Shown here one piece after another: positions 42,647 to 50,030 of a stretch of DNA of 64,000 nucleotides (position 1 is the first letter of the stretch; every line of letters begins with the position of its first letter). Made by a program: the position numbers and the translations under genes. The stretch spans positions 124,001 to 188,000 of the forward strand of contig JAEWLS010000002.1 in assembly GCA_023457435.1 (NCBI GenBank). The letters run 5' to 3'. This DNA is from Pseudomonadota bacterium (GTDB lineage Bacteria > Pseudomonadota > Alphaproteobacteria > Rhizobiales > Rhizobiaceae). The notes under the pieces are model-generated. The model was given only the letters and a program-made list of their open reading frames with translations, had not been told where the DNA came from and ran no database searches.

Positions 42647-43212
42647 ACAGGATCGTCATGCCTATGCTGGCTCGCTTCCGGCGCGACCGTTCCGGAGCCT
42701 CGGCTCTGGAATTTGCCCTGTTGGCGCCCGTCTTTCTCGCCATCCTCGCTGGCGTTGTCGATGTCGGGACGCTGCTTCACACCAAGTACCGGCTGAACGC
42801 GGCCGTCGCCGCGGGATCGAATTACACATTGGTCAACGGCGATGACATCTCCCAGGACGAGGGTGCCGACCTTGCGCTGAACATCGCCAAGGTCCTGGCT
42901 GGCGAGCAGTCGATGTCGAGCAGCGACTCGCGCGTCATCGTCAACAACATGACGCAGTTGCAGGTGACGGGCGGCGTGGCGACCTCGAGCACCATGCCGG
43001 GCAACGGCGATGCCTGCTATTGCCCGACGACCAGCGGCGGCAACGTGACCTGGGGCACCGAGAAGACCTGCGGCAGTCTTTGCACCGGTGGCGGGGTAGC
43101 CGGAAAATTCGTGCTGATCACGATCAGCAAGCCCTATGCGCCGATGTTTGGCGGCTATGGCATCGCGAAGGCCGGCCAGGTCTCCGTGTCGGCGGTGGTT
43201 CAGGGCCAGTGA
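42643..43212 (+). CDS. TadE-like pseudopilin, first copy
   Basis: A 189-aa protein with basic lead FRRDRSGASALEFALLAPVFLAILAGVVDVGTLL, the TadE prepilin-like motif (PF07811) with Glu five residues into the hydrophobic helix. A C-terminal domain with four to five cysteines follows (DACYCPTT, KTCGSLCTGG). ATG 42643 overlaps the stop of the TadG-like gene by 4 bp, and its own TGA overlaps the next ATG. A prepilin peptidase encoded elsewhere would be needed to process it. Confidence 0.87.
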   Translation: MNRIVMPMLARFRRDRSGASALEFALLAPVFLAILAGVVDVGTLLHTKYRLNAAVAAGSNYTLVNGDDISQDEGADLALNIAKVLAGEQSMSSSDSRVIVNNMTQLQVTGGVATSSTMPGNGDACYCPTTSGGNVTWGTEKTCGSLCTGGGVAGKFVLITISKPYAPMFGGYGIAKAGQVSVSAVVQGQ

Positions 43213-43241
43213 TGCGGCCATTGATGCGGCCATTGATGCGG
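43212..43241 (+). repeat. 12-bp tandem repeat over a start codon
   Basis: ATGCGGCCATTG at 43212-43223 is repeated at 43224-43235, with a third partial copy (ATGCGG) at 43236. Each unit is four codons (MRPL), so copy changes keep the frame but move the start. Confidence 0.85.
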
Positions 43242-43682
43242 CGAGGCTGGACGCGCCGGTTCCGCGGCGATGCGCGCGGTGCGACCGCGGTCGAGTTCGC
43301 GCTGGTCGCCGGGCCTCTGCTGATGCTGCTGTTCGGCACGATCGAGTTCGGCCGCGTGATGTGGCTGCGTCAGGCGCTCGAGGAAACCGCCACGGTCGGC
43401 GCCCGATGCATGGCCATTCCGCAGCCGGAGTGCATGTCGGGGACCGCCTACGATGCGACCAAGGCTCGCGCCTTCATCACGGCGCAGGCGGCCGGCTGGG
43501 GCATGGTGATCGGCCCGTCGAACCTCACCATCAGCCGCAACTCGACCTGCTCGGGTCTGCCGGGCTTCTCGACGGTCTCGCTGAGCTACACCTTCTCCTC
43601 GGCTGCTCCGGCGCTGCTGCAGACGCTCGGAAACGGTCCGACGCTCACCACGCAGGTCTGCTTCCCCAACCAGTCCAGCTGA
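43212..43682 (+). CDS. TadE-like pseudopilin, second copy
   Basis: A 156-aa protein with the TadE signature FRGDARGATAVEFALVAGPLLMLLFGTIEFGRVMW and a short C-terminal domain containing four cysteines (ARCMA, PECMS, STCSG, QVCFP). ATG 43212 overlaps the previous stop (TGATG). Three in-frame ATGs within the first nine codons arise from a 12-bp tandem repeat. It is the third and last gene of the minor-pseudopilin set. No TadA, TadB, TadC, RcpA or Flp gene is in the window. Confidence 0.87.
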   Translation: MRPLMRPLMRRGWTRRFRGDARGATAVEFALVAGPLLMLLFGTIEFGRVMWLRQALEETATVGARCMAIPQPECMSGTAYDATKARAFITAQAAGWGMVIGPSNLTISRNSTCSGLPGFSTVSLSYTFSSAAPALLQTLGNGPTLTTQVCFPNQSS

Positions 43683-43773
43683 CGCGCCGCGACCGCCTGT
43701 CGCGCGGCCGCGGGCCGCTTTGACCGCTCCGCGTCGTGCTCCTACATTGCTGCAACAACAGAGGTTGCAGGCC

Positions 43774-45144
43774 ATGGAACTCGACCCGCTGATCCTGTCG
43801 CGTGCGCAGTTCGCCGCGAACATCTCGTTCCACATCCTCTTCCCGACCGTCACGATAGCGCTTGGCTGGGTGCTCCTGTTCTTCAAGTGGCGCTATTCGC
43901 GAACCGGCGACCTCGCCTGGATGCGCGCCTACTTCTTCTGGGTGAAAGTCTTCGCACTGTCGTTTGCGTTGGGCGTCGTGTCGGGCGTCACGATGAGCTT
44001 CCAGTTCGGCACGAACTGGCCGGGCTTCATGGAGAAGGTTGGCAACATCGCCGGTCCGCTGCTGGCCTACGAGGTGCTCACGGCGTTCTTCCTCGAGGCT
44101 GTGTTCCTCGGGATCATGCTGTTCGGCTTCCGCCGCGTCTCCAACCGCTTCCACACGGCGGCGACCTTTCTGGTCGCGTTCGGCACGACCATGTCGGCCG
44201 TCTGGATCCTGGCGCTGAACTCGTGGATGCAGACCCCCGCCGGCTTCGAGATGCGCGACGGCGTCGCCTATCCCACGGACTGGCTGGCCATCGTCTTCAA
44301 CCCGTCCTTCCCCTATCGGCTGACGCACATGCTGATCGCCTCCGGCCTGACGGTCTCGTTCGCAATCGCCGGTCTGTCGGCCCTGCGCTGGCTCTCGGGC
44401 GACCGGTCCGAATCCATGTGGAAGGCCATGCGCACGGGCGTGGCGGCGGCGGCGATACTGATCCCGGTCCAGATCGTCGTCGGCGATCTCCACGGTCTCA
44501 ACACGCTCGAACATCAGCCGGCTAAGATCGCTGCCATGGAGGCGAACTGGAAGACGCAGCCGCGCGCGCCTTTCGTCTTCCTCGCCTGGCCGGACGAGGA
44601 GCTGCGCGAAAACGCCTATGAGATCGCCATACCCCTGCTCGGCAGCTGGATCCTGACCCATTCTTCCGACGGCGTCGTCCCAGGGCTCGATCAGTTCGAG
44701 GGCGAGCACCCGCCCGTCGCGCCGATCTTCTTCACGTTCCGCCTGATGGTCGGCATCGGCCTGCTGATGCTGTTCGTGTCGTGGGCGGCCGCGTTCTTCC
44801 TGTTCCGCCGCGGCCGGCTGCCGCGCTGGCTGGCCGTCGCCATGGTTCCGATGGCCTTCTCCGGCTGGGTGGCGACGCTCGCCGGCTGGTACACGACCGA
44901 GATCGGCCGCCAGCCCTGGCTGGTCACCGGCGTCCTGCGCACCCACGAGGCGCTGGGGCCGGTCCCCGGCGGCCATGTCGCGCTGACGCTTGCCGGCTAC
45001 CTCGTTCTCTATCTCGTGCTTCTGGTGGTCTATCTCGGCGTGCTCGTCTACCTGGCGCGCAAGGCCGCGAAGGAGGGCGACAACTCGCCGGTCCCGGGCG
45101 TCGAGGAGCGCGTCGCCGCACAGCCCATGGCGCAGGGGACGTGA
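43774..45144 (+). CDS. cydA: Cytochrome bd-type quinol oxidase subunit I, cyanide-insensitive (CioA) type
   Basis: A 456-aa membrane subunit carrying the haems. It starts with the haem b595 ligand region (SRAQFAANISFHILFPTVTIALGW). The quinol-binding Q-loop is short, as in CIO/bd-II-like oxidases, and GRQPWLVTGVLRT is the bd signature. AGAGG precedes ATG 43774. It reduces O2 to water with ubiquinol at high affinity. A DUF559 cassette separates it from cydB. The cydDC and cydX/DUF2474 companions are not seen. Confidence 0.95.
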   Translation: MELDPLILSRAQFAANISFHILFPTVTIALGWVLLFFKWRYSRTGDLAWMRAYFFWVKVFALSFALGVVSGVTMSFQFGTNWPGFMEKVGNIAGPLLAYEVLTAFFLEAVFLGIMLFGFRRVSNRFHTAATFLVAFGTTMSAVWILALNSWMQTPAGFEMRDGVAYPTDWLAIVFNPSFPYRLTHMLIASGLTVSFAIAGLSALRWLSGDRSESMWKAMRTGVAAAAILIPVQIVVGDLHGLNTLEHQPAKIAAMEANWKTQPRAPFVFLAWPDEELRENAYEIAIPLLGSWILTHSSDGVVPGLDQFEGEHPPVAPIFFTFRLMVGIGLLMLFVSWAAAFFLFRRGRLPRWLAVAMVPMAFSGWVATLAGWYTTEIGRQPWLVTGVLRTHEALGPVPGGHVALTLAGYLVLYLVLLVVYLGVLVYLARKAAKEGDNSPVPGVEERVAAQPMAQGT

Positions 45145-45150
45145 GTTCAT

Positions 45151-45204
45151 CCTCCCCTGCGAAGCGGGGGAGGGGGACCATGCGAAGCATGGTGGAGGGG
45201 GCGG
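45151..45204 (+). repeat. Left terminal inverted repeat with two GAA-loop hairpins
   Basis: Hairpin 1 has arms CCTCCCC (45151-45157) and GGGGAGG (45167-45173) around a GCGAAGC mini-hairpin. Hairpin 2 is ACCATGC-GAA-GCATGGT (45177-45193). A tail GGAGGGGGCGG follows. Confidence 0.85.
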
Positions 45205-45217
45205 TGACGGAGCTGAC

Positions 45218-45640
45218 ATGATGCGTACATTCCAACCGACTTTCCGGCGCGCGAAGTCGCTCAGGCGAGACATGTCGCTGCCTGAAGTGAAGCTCTGGGA
45301 CTGTCTTCGCGGAAACAGGCTGGGTGGATATCGCTTTCGCCGCCAGCATCCGGTCGGGCCATTCGTGCTCGACTTCTATTGTCCATCCGCGCTGCTCGCT
45401 ATCGAAGTCGATGGCGCGCAACATGATCACCCCGCGCACATTATCTCGGACCGCCGTCGCGATGCATGGCTCGCCGCGAGAGGCATCCGCACGATCCGGT
45501 TCGCGGCGACCGATGTCCTGCACGATGAAACGTTGGAAGGCGTCTTGACCATGATCGCGAAAGCCGTGGCTGTTCCGCCCCCTCCACCGCCTTCGGCGGT
45601 CCCCCTCCCCCGCTTCGCAGGGGAGGACATCCTCCCATGA
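45218..45640 (+). CDS. DUF559 endonuclease-fold protein
   Basis: A 140-aa protein of DUF559 (PF04480), a Vsr/PD-(D/E)XK-like nuclease fold. It has FRRAKSLRRDMSLPEVKLWDCLR, GYRFRRQHPVGPFVLDFYCP, LAIEVDGAQHD and RGIRTIRFAATDVL. The putative catalytic residues are D in LDFYC, E and D in IEVDG and the basic RFRRQHP. The C-terminal tail (about residues 120-136, PPPPPPSAVPLPRFAGE) is encoded by the right terminal repeat. The start is ATG 45218, or 45221. The TGA overlaps the cydB ATG (45637-45640). The function is unknown; involvement in its own mobility is a hypothesis. Confidence 0.88.
   Translation: MMRTFQPTFRRAKSLRRDMSLPEVKLWDCLRGNRLGGYRFRRQHPVGPFVLDFYCPSALLAIEVDGAQHDHPAHIISDRRRDAWLAARGIRTIRFAATDVLHDETLEGVLTMIAKAVAVPPPPPPSAVPLPRFAGEDILP
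45575..45626 (-). repeat. Right terminal inverted repeat of the DUF559 cassette
   Basis: On the minus strand it is identical to the left end over the first 29 bp and the last 14 bp. Hairpin 2 has changed to ACCGCC-GAA-GGCGGT (plus 45586-45600), with both arms altered together so that pairing is kept. Its end GGGGAGG (45620-45626, plus) lies 10 nt before the cydB ATG and looks like a ribosome site. It can pair with CCTCCC at 45631-45636. Confidence 0.85.
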
Positions 45641-46638
45641 TCGACTGGCAAACGGTGATGCCGCTGATCTTCGCCGGCCTGATGGGCCTGGCGATCCTCA
45701 TCTACGTCGTTCTCGACGGCTTCGACCTCGGCATGGGGATATTGTTCCCGTTCGCCGGCGACGACGAGAAGGACGTCATGATCGCCGCGGTCGGTCCGTT
45801 CTGGGACGCCAACGAGACCTGGCTGGTGCTTGCCGTCGGCCTGCTGCTCGTCGCCTTCCCGATCGCCCACGGCATCATCCTGACGGCGCTCTACCTGCCG
45901 GTCTTCGTGCTCCTTGTCGGGCTCATCCTGCGCGGTGTCGCATTCGACTTCCGGGCCAAGGTGCCGGTGCATCGCAAGCACCGCTGGGACAAGCTCTTCG
46001 CCACCGGCTCGATCATGGCGTCGATGGCGCAGGGCTACATGCTCGGCGTCTACGTGATGGGCCTCGAGACCGGCTGGGTAGCCGTCGGCTTCGGCCTGCT
46101 GGTCGGCATCTGCCTCACCGCCTCCTACGCCGCGATGGGCGCGGCCTGGCTGATCTACAAGACCGAGGGCGGGCTGCAGCGGAAGTCGGTGCTGTGGCTC
46201 CGCACCACGCTGGTCGCCACGGCGCTCGGCATGGGTGCCGTGTCGCTCGCCACGCCGTTTGCCTCGCCGCGCATCTTCGACAAGTGGTTCGTCATGCCGC
46301 AGCTTCTCTATCTCGCGCCGCTGCCGATCGTTTCGGCCGGGCTGTTCGCGCTCTTGTGGCTGCTCACCTTCCGGCTTCCGGCGAGCGGCGACCGGTTTGC
46401 GATCGTCCCGTTCCTCGTGCTGGCGTCGATCTTTGCCCTCGGCTTCGCGGGCCTCGCCTACTCGTTCTATCCCTACGTGGTGCCTGACCGGCTGACCATC
46501 TGGCAGGCTGCGGCGGCCCCCGAGAGCCTGGGCATCATTCTCGCAGGCACCGCTTTCGTGCTGCCGGTGATCGTCGGCTACTCGTTCTTCGCGTATCGCG
46601 TCTTCGGCGGAAAGGCCGGCGAACTGCGCTACGATTGA
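45637..46638 (+). CDS. cydB: Cytochrome bd-type quinol oxidase subunit II
   Basis: A 333-aa membrane protein with about nine hydrophobic helices. Family marks are YVVLDGFDLGMGILFPFAG at the N-terminus, GPFWDANETWLVLAVG, LRGVAFDFRAK and the C-terminal VLPVIVGYSFFAYRVF. The start ATG 45637 overlaps the DUF559 stop and lies behind a GGGAGG that can be masked by a hairpin (45621-45636), so translation may depend on ribosomes arriving from the DUF559 frame. It partners CydA. Confidence 0.95.
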   Translation: MIDWQTVMPLIFAGLMGLAILIYVVLDGFDLGMGILFPFAGDDEKDVMIAAVGPFWDANETWLVLAVGLLLVAFPIAHGIILTALYLPVFVLLVGLILRGVAFDFRAKVPVHRKHRWDKLFATGSIMASMAQGYMLGVYVMGLETGWVAVGFGLLVGICLTASYAAMGAAWLIYKTEGGLQRKSVLWLRTTLVATALGMGAVSLATPFASPRIFDKWFVMPQLLYLAPLPIVSAGLFALLWLLTFRLPASGDRFAIVPFLVLASIFALGFAGLAYSFYPYVVPDRLTIWQAAAAPESLGIILAGTAFVLPVIVGYSFFAYRVFGGKAGELRYD

Positions 46639-46711
46639 GGCGAACCTTGCGCGAGCCTTGCATCGTCGCGACCCGGCGATTCACGAGCCGCCGCTCGGCA
46701 GGCAAGATGCG

Positions 46712-46728
46712 CGAACGAATCGTTCGCC
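46712..46728. promoter_or_regulatory. 17-bp perfect palindrome upstream of the first lipoprotein
   Basis: GCGAACGA-A-TCGTTCGC lies 18 bp before the GTG start of the lipoprotein gene at 46747. Position and symmetry suit a repressor operator. An RNA hairpin over the leader is the alternative. Confidence 0.5.
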
Positions 46729-46746
46729 GTCGACTGGGGGCATTGC

Positions 46747-47604
46747 GTGAAGATCGAAGCTTCTCTTGCGGCCGTGCTGTCGCTTTCGGCCCTCGCCGCC
46801 TGCGGCAGCGGCGCAAACCGGCCGGACATCACGACATCCAGCGTCAATGTCCGCGGTCATGGCATGGCCCTGAGCACGGATGCCGCCGGCACGCCGGCAT
46901 TCGTCTATGACAAGTCCGACGCCTATCTCGAAGGCAACGTCACCCGTACCATGGCGAATGGCGTTCCGATCAGCGCCAACGCCGGCTTCGACGGCAAGCT
47001 CGACAACGGCACCTCGATCCCGGGCCGCAACGACATGAAAGTCGACGCGGCGAACCTCAATTCTTTCACGGCGACCGACGCTTTCCTCTCCGTCGTCCGT
47101 TCCGGCAACGCTCACGGGCTTTACGCCTATGGTACGCGGGGCAGCGGTCGCGACTACACCGTCTATGCATCGGGCGGCGACAGAACCGGCAATATGCCGA
47201 CCTCGGGCATGGCGACGTTCAATGGCGGCGCGGAGGCCACCGTGTTCAGCTCGCTGACGGGCAAGTCGGTGGTCACCGGCAAGTCTCAGCTCACCGCCAA
47301 CTTCTCCAACGGAACCGTGTCTGGAAAGCTTTACGAGCTCAACGGCGCCTTGGCCGGGACCGACATAGTCCTGGGTCAGCGCGCCGTAGTCGGCCCCAAC
47401 TTCACGAATGGCGAAGTGGCGCTGACGGTTGCTGGAACCCAGATTCCCAACGCGACGCTCACCAGTTCGGACTACCAGGGCTCGTTCTTCGGCAGCGGCG
47501 CCGGCGAAGCCGCGGGCACGTTCCAGTTCAGCGCGACCAATATGCCGACGCTCGCAGGCACGCAGAATCTGAGTGGCGTGGGCGGCTTCAGCGCATCGCG
47601 ATAG
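46747..47604 (+). CDS. Surface lipoprotein with TbpB-like beta-barrel, copy 1
   Basis: A 285-aa lipoprotein. GTG 46747 opens a signal with lipobox LSALAAC (Cys near residue 19). The C-terminal part has Gly-rich antiparallel strands of the transferrin-binding-protein barrel type (PF01298): MATFNGGAEATVFSSL, QLTANFSNGTVSGKLYELNG, and SSDYQGSFFGSGAGEAAGTFQFSATNM near the end. It is similar in layout to the next gene. The ligand is unknown. No Slam or TonB receptor gene lies nearby. Confidence 0.8.
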   Translation: MKIEASLAAVLSLSALAACGSGANRPDITTSSVNVRGHGMALSTDAAGTPAFVYDKSDAYLEGNVTRTMANGVPISANAGFDGKLDNGTSIPGRNDMKVDAANLNSFTATDAFLSVVRSGNAHGLYAYGTRGSGRDYTVYASGGDRTGNMPTSGMATFNGGAEATVFSSLTGKSVVTGKSQLTANFSNGTVSGKLYELNGALAGTDIVLGQRAVVGPNFTNGEVALTVAGTQIPNATLTSSDYQGSFFGSGAGEAAGTFQFSATNMPTLAGTQNLSGVGGFSASR

Positions 47605-47734
47605 CGCGAAGACTTCGCCGGCACATTGATCGGCAACGGCGCGGAATATTCTGTGTATCCGTTATGGTTTACGCTTTCTTGCTTTCAGCCGAACAATGCA
47701 GACTGCCCACTCACCAAACGTCGGGGGATTCGGA

Positions 47735-48637
47735 ATGAAGTGGTCTGGAATAGTTGCGGTCGCGGCGACGGCCGCTCTCGCCGGCTGCGGCTCGGCGGTC
47801 ATAGGGACAATCGATGGCAGCGCGGTTCCGCAAAGGGCGGCCGTCCAGTCGCATATGTTGGCCGGCACGCTGGGCGCGGACGGCAAGATCGGCACCGTAA
47901 CCGACAGAACGGCAAGCGGTGTCGCGACGGATGTCACGGTGAATGTCGGAAAGGTGCCGTTCTCCGACACCGAAGTTCCGAGCAGCACCGAAGTGGCATT
48001 CAAGGGCACCATGACCGGCGGCACGACCATTCCGGATTCCGGGCGCATGCTCGCCGACCGTCAGCTCGTCGACGACGCCTTGGCCGGGCGGCCGATCGAT
48101 CAGGACGCGATCAAGTACGGCAATGGCGACGCCATGCTGCAGGTTGTTGGCACCGGCAACGGCTTCGTCGCCGGGCGCTACACCAACAAGGCGGGCGGAA
48201 CGGGCTTCCTCGGCTACGTTGTCGCCGGTGAGCGCACGAAATCGATGCCGACTGCCGGCCTCGCGACCTTCGTCGGGAAAGCGAATGCGACTGTAGTCGG
48301 TTCGTCGTCCGGCACGCAGAACGCCACAGGCAACGTAACCCTGACTGCAGCCTTTGCTGCCGGAGGCGGCACGGTTGGCGGGACCATCACGGGCCTGACC
48401 GCCGGGGCCGGGAGCCCGACTTACAATCTGGCGCTGGCGCCGGCCGCTATCTCCGGAAATTCTTACGGGAACGGCTCGATAACCTCGGCGAGCGGTGGCG
48501 TGGTCACGTCGTCCAACTACCAGGGCGGCTTCTATAATGCCGGTGCAACCGGCACTGCCGGCACCTTCTATCTCCAGGGTACCGGAATGGGCGGGCAGAG
48601 CGTCGAAATGGTCGGCGCATTCGGCGGCAATCGCTGA
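47735..48637 (+). CDS. Surface lipoprotein with TbpB-like beta-barrel, copy 2
   Basis: A 300-aa lipoprotein with lipobox AALAGC (Cys near residue 18 when started at ATG 47735). It shares with copy 1 the motifs LATFVGKANATVVGSSSG, VTLTAAFAAGGGTVGGTITGL, SSNYQGGFYNAGATGTAGTFYLQGTGM and a final VGAFGGNR. I chose 47735 (MKWSGIV) because the signal sequence begins there; 47696 is a further in-frame ATG. A terminator follows. It may display on the cell surface as a ligand or haem/iron-binding barrel; this is inferred. Confidence 0.8.
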   Translation: MKWSGIVAVAATAALAGCGSAVIGTIDGSAVPQRAAVQSHMLAGTLGADGKIGTVTDRTASGVATDVTVNVGKVPFSDTEVPSSTEVAFKGTMTGGTTIPDSGRMLADRQLVDDALAGRPIDQDAIKYGNGDAMLQVVGTGNGFVAGRYTNKAGGTGFLGYVVAGERTKSMPTAGLATFVGKANATVVGSSSGTQNATGNVTLTAAFAAGGGTVGGTITGLTAGAGSPTYNLALAPAAISGNSYGNGSITSASGGVVTSSNYQGGFYNAGATGTAGTFYLQGTGMGGQSVEMVGAFGGNR

Positions 48638-48657
48638 ACCCGTCTGCTTGAAGTCTG

Positions 48658-48686
48658 AGGCGCGGGCTCGGCCGCGCCTTCTTCGT
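48658..48686 (+). terminator. Terminator after the lipoprotein pair
   Basis: AGGCGCGG (48658-48665) and CCGCGCCT (48672-48679) form an 8-bp stem with a 6-nt loop, followed by TCTTCGTT. It lies 20 bp after the second lipoprotein stop. Confidence 0.7.
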
Positions 48687-48773
48687 TGTGCTGCAGCCGG
48701 CGCAGGTGGTCGACCCAGCTCGCGCACGGCGGAGCCGGGAAGGCCCGCGACGGTGCCCCGGTCGACCCCGCAT

Positions 48774-49835
48774 TCAATCGCCGACGAGCCCGTTGAAGTC
48801 TATGGCGAGGCCGAGCGCCGGCGACAGCCGCTTCGCGATGTCGTCGCCGACGCCGTCGAGCGCCAGATTGGCGAAGCCGATGCGCCCGCGGTCCTCCTCG
48901 CTCTTGAATGCCAGCTCCGGCGCGGCGTCGACCTGTTCGAGAGCGCGCCGCGCCGCGTCCAGCCCGAAGCGCAGCTGGCCGGGAATCCGGTTCTGGCTGG
49001 CCGGCAGCATGTCCGCGAACCCTGCCGCGAGCAGCATGTCGCGAATGCCTTCGATCTGCGCCGTGATCAGCAGGAAGCTGAGATTGCTTCGCCACAGCGG
49101 CGCGCGCTTCCCGTCGGCTTCGGCCGTCGTCGCGCCGAGCGGCGGCTGCAGTTCGGCCGCGCGGATGAACCGGATCGCGGCCGCCAGCGCCTTGACGATC
49201 TCGCTATTGACCTCGTCGGCGCTGCGATAGGGCTCGCGATCCGGCGCCGGCGCCTCGAAGGATTGCGCGAAGGGCGTGGTCCGCTCCCAGCCCATCTCGG
49301 CCTCGACGGCGCGGAACCCGATATTGCCTGCGACAGCGGCGGTGAAGCGGCAGCGATAGCCTGCCGGCGCCTTCGCGAGCTCGTCCGATCCTGTACCGAA
49401 GAGTGCGAATTCGAGCGCCGGGAATCCCTGCAGCGCGGCGCTCTTCGATGCCAGCACCCCCACGTCGGCGAGGCCAGGATCCTCGCTCGCCAGCGCGTCC
49501 TGGACCTGCTGCAGCGCCGCGCCCTGTGGATCGGGCCAGAAGAACAGCCGCTCGAACCGGTTCTCGGCCGAAAGCGGCCCGAAGCGCAGCACCGAGGCCC
49601 GGCCGAACGCGCGTACCGTCTCGCCGAACAGCAGCCGCGTCGCCCGCAGCGTCTCCGGTCCCGGTGCGGCGCAAAGGCCCTGCGCGGCGACCGCGAGTTT
49701 CGTGCTCTCGTCCATGAGCCAGCGCAGGGCGGGCCGCGCGAAATTCTCCGCGACGTTCTCGCCGGGGCGCGCCGCTGCGGCGGGCGCCAGCGTGGCTGCC
49801 AGGACCAGCAGGACGAGACGCAGCCTTGCTGCCAC
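48774..49835 (-). CDS. Imelysin family (peptidase M75/EfeO-like) protein
   Basis: A 353-aa periplasmic protein of PF09375. A signal peptide (MAARLRLVLLVLAATLAPAAA) follows GTG 49835, which sits 8 nt after GAGGGGAG; longer starts (ATG 49883) lack a ribosome site. Marks are RFGPLSAENRFERLFFWPDPQG, LQGFPALEFALFG (related to the GxHxxE region of the family), NIGFRAVEAEMGW and the C-terminal IGFANLALDGVGDDIAKRLSPALGLAIDFNGLVGD. Imelysins are linked to iron uptake. The usual companions (di-haem protein, DUF1513) are missing. The neighbouring TbpB-like lipoproteins would fit an iron theme. Confidence 0.88.
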   Translation of the reverse strand: MAARLRLVLLVLAATLAPAAAARPGENVAENFARPALRWLMDESTKLAVAAQGLCAAPGPETLRATRLLFGETVRAFGRASVLRFGPLSAENRFERLFFWPDPQGAALQQVQDALASEDPGLADVGVLASKSAALQGFPALEFALFGTGSDELAKAPAGYRCRFTAAVAGNIGFRAVEAEMGWERTTPFAQSFEAPAPDREPYRSADEVNSEIVKALAAAIRFIRAAELQPPLGATTAEADGKRAPLWRSNLSFLLITAQIEGIRDMLLAAGFADMLPASQNRIPGQLRFGLDAARRALEQVDAAPELAFKSEEDRGRIGFANLALDGVGDDIAKRLSPALGLAIDFNGLVGD

Positions 49836-49974
49836 CCGAGCAACTCCCCTCAGAGCGATTCCAGGAAGGCGCGACTTCTCCATCGCGGCGAAACGGTCGC
49901 GCGCGATGTGCGCCTCTCCGCCATGCCATAGCACGGCTTCGGCGAGACTGCGCGCGCATGCGTCGTGCAGGAAC

Positions 49975-50007
49975 GAGAAAGCCCCGGCGGATCGCTCCGC
50001 CGGGGCT
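49975..50007 (-). terminator. Terminator of the MHS transporter gene
   Basis: A perfect 12-bp stem (AGCCCCGGCGGA 49980-49991, TCCGCCGGGGCT 49996-50007) with a 4-nt loop is followed on the minus strand by TTCTCGTT, 23 bp after the transporter stop. Confidence 0.85.
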
Positions 50008-50030
50008 CCTGGTCTCGTTTGCGCTGGCTG

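Larger units (their letters stand above)
45151..45626. mobile_element. Inverted-repeat-bounded DUF559 cassette inserted in cydAB
   Basis: A 476-bp unit runs from 6 bp after the cydA stop to 10 bp before the cydB start. Its ends are inverted copies of one two-hairpin element (45151-45204 and 45575-45626), and the only gene inside encodes a DUF559 protein. No target duplication is evident. Mobility is inferred from the termini and from the interruption of an operon that is normally contiguous. Confidence 0.65.
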
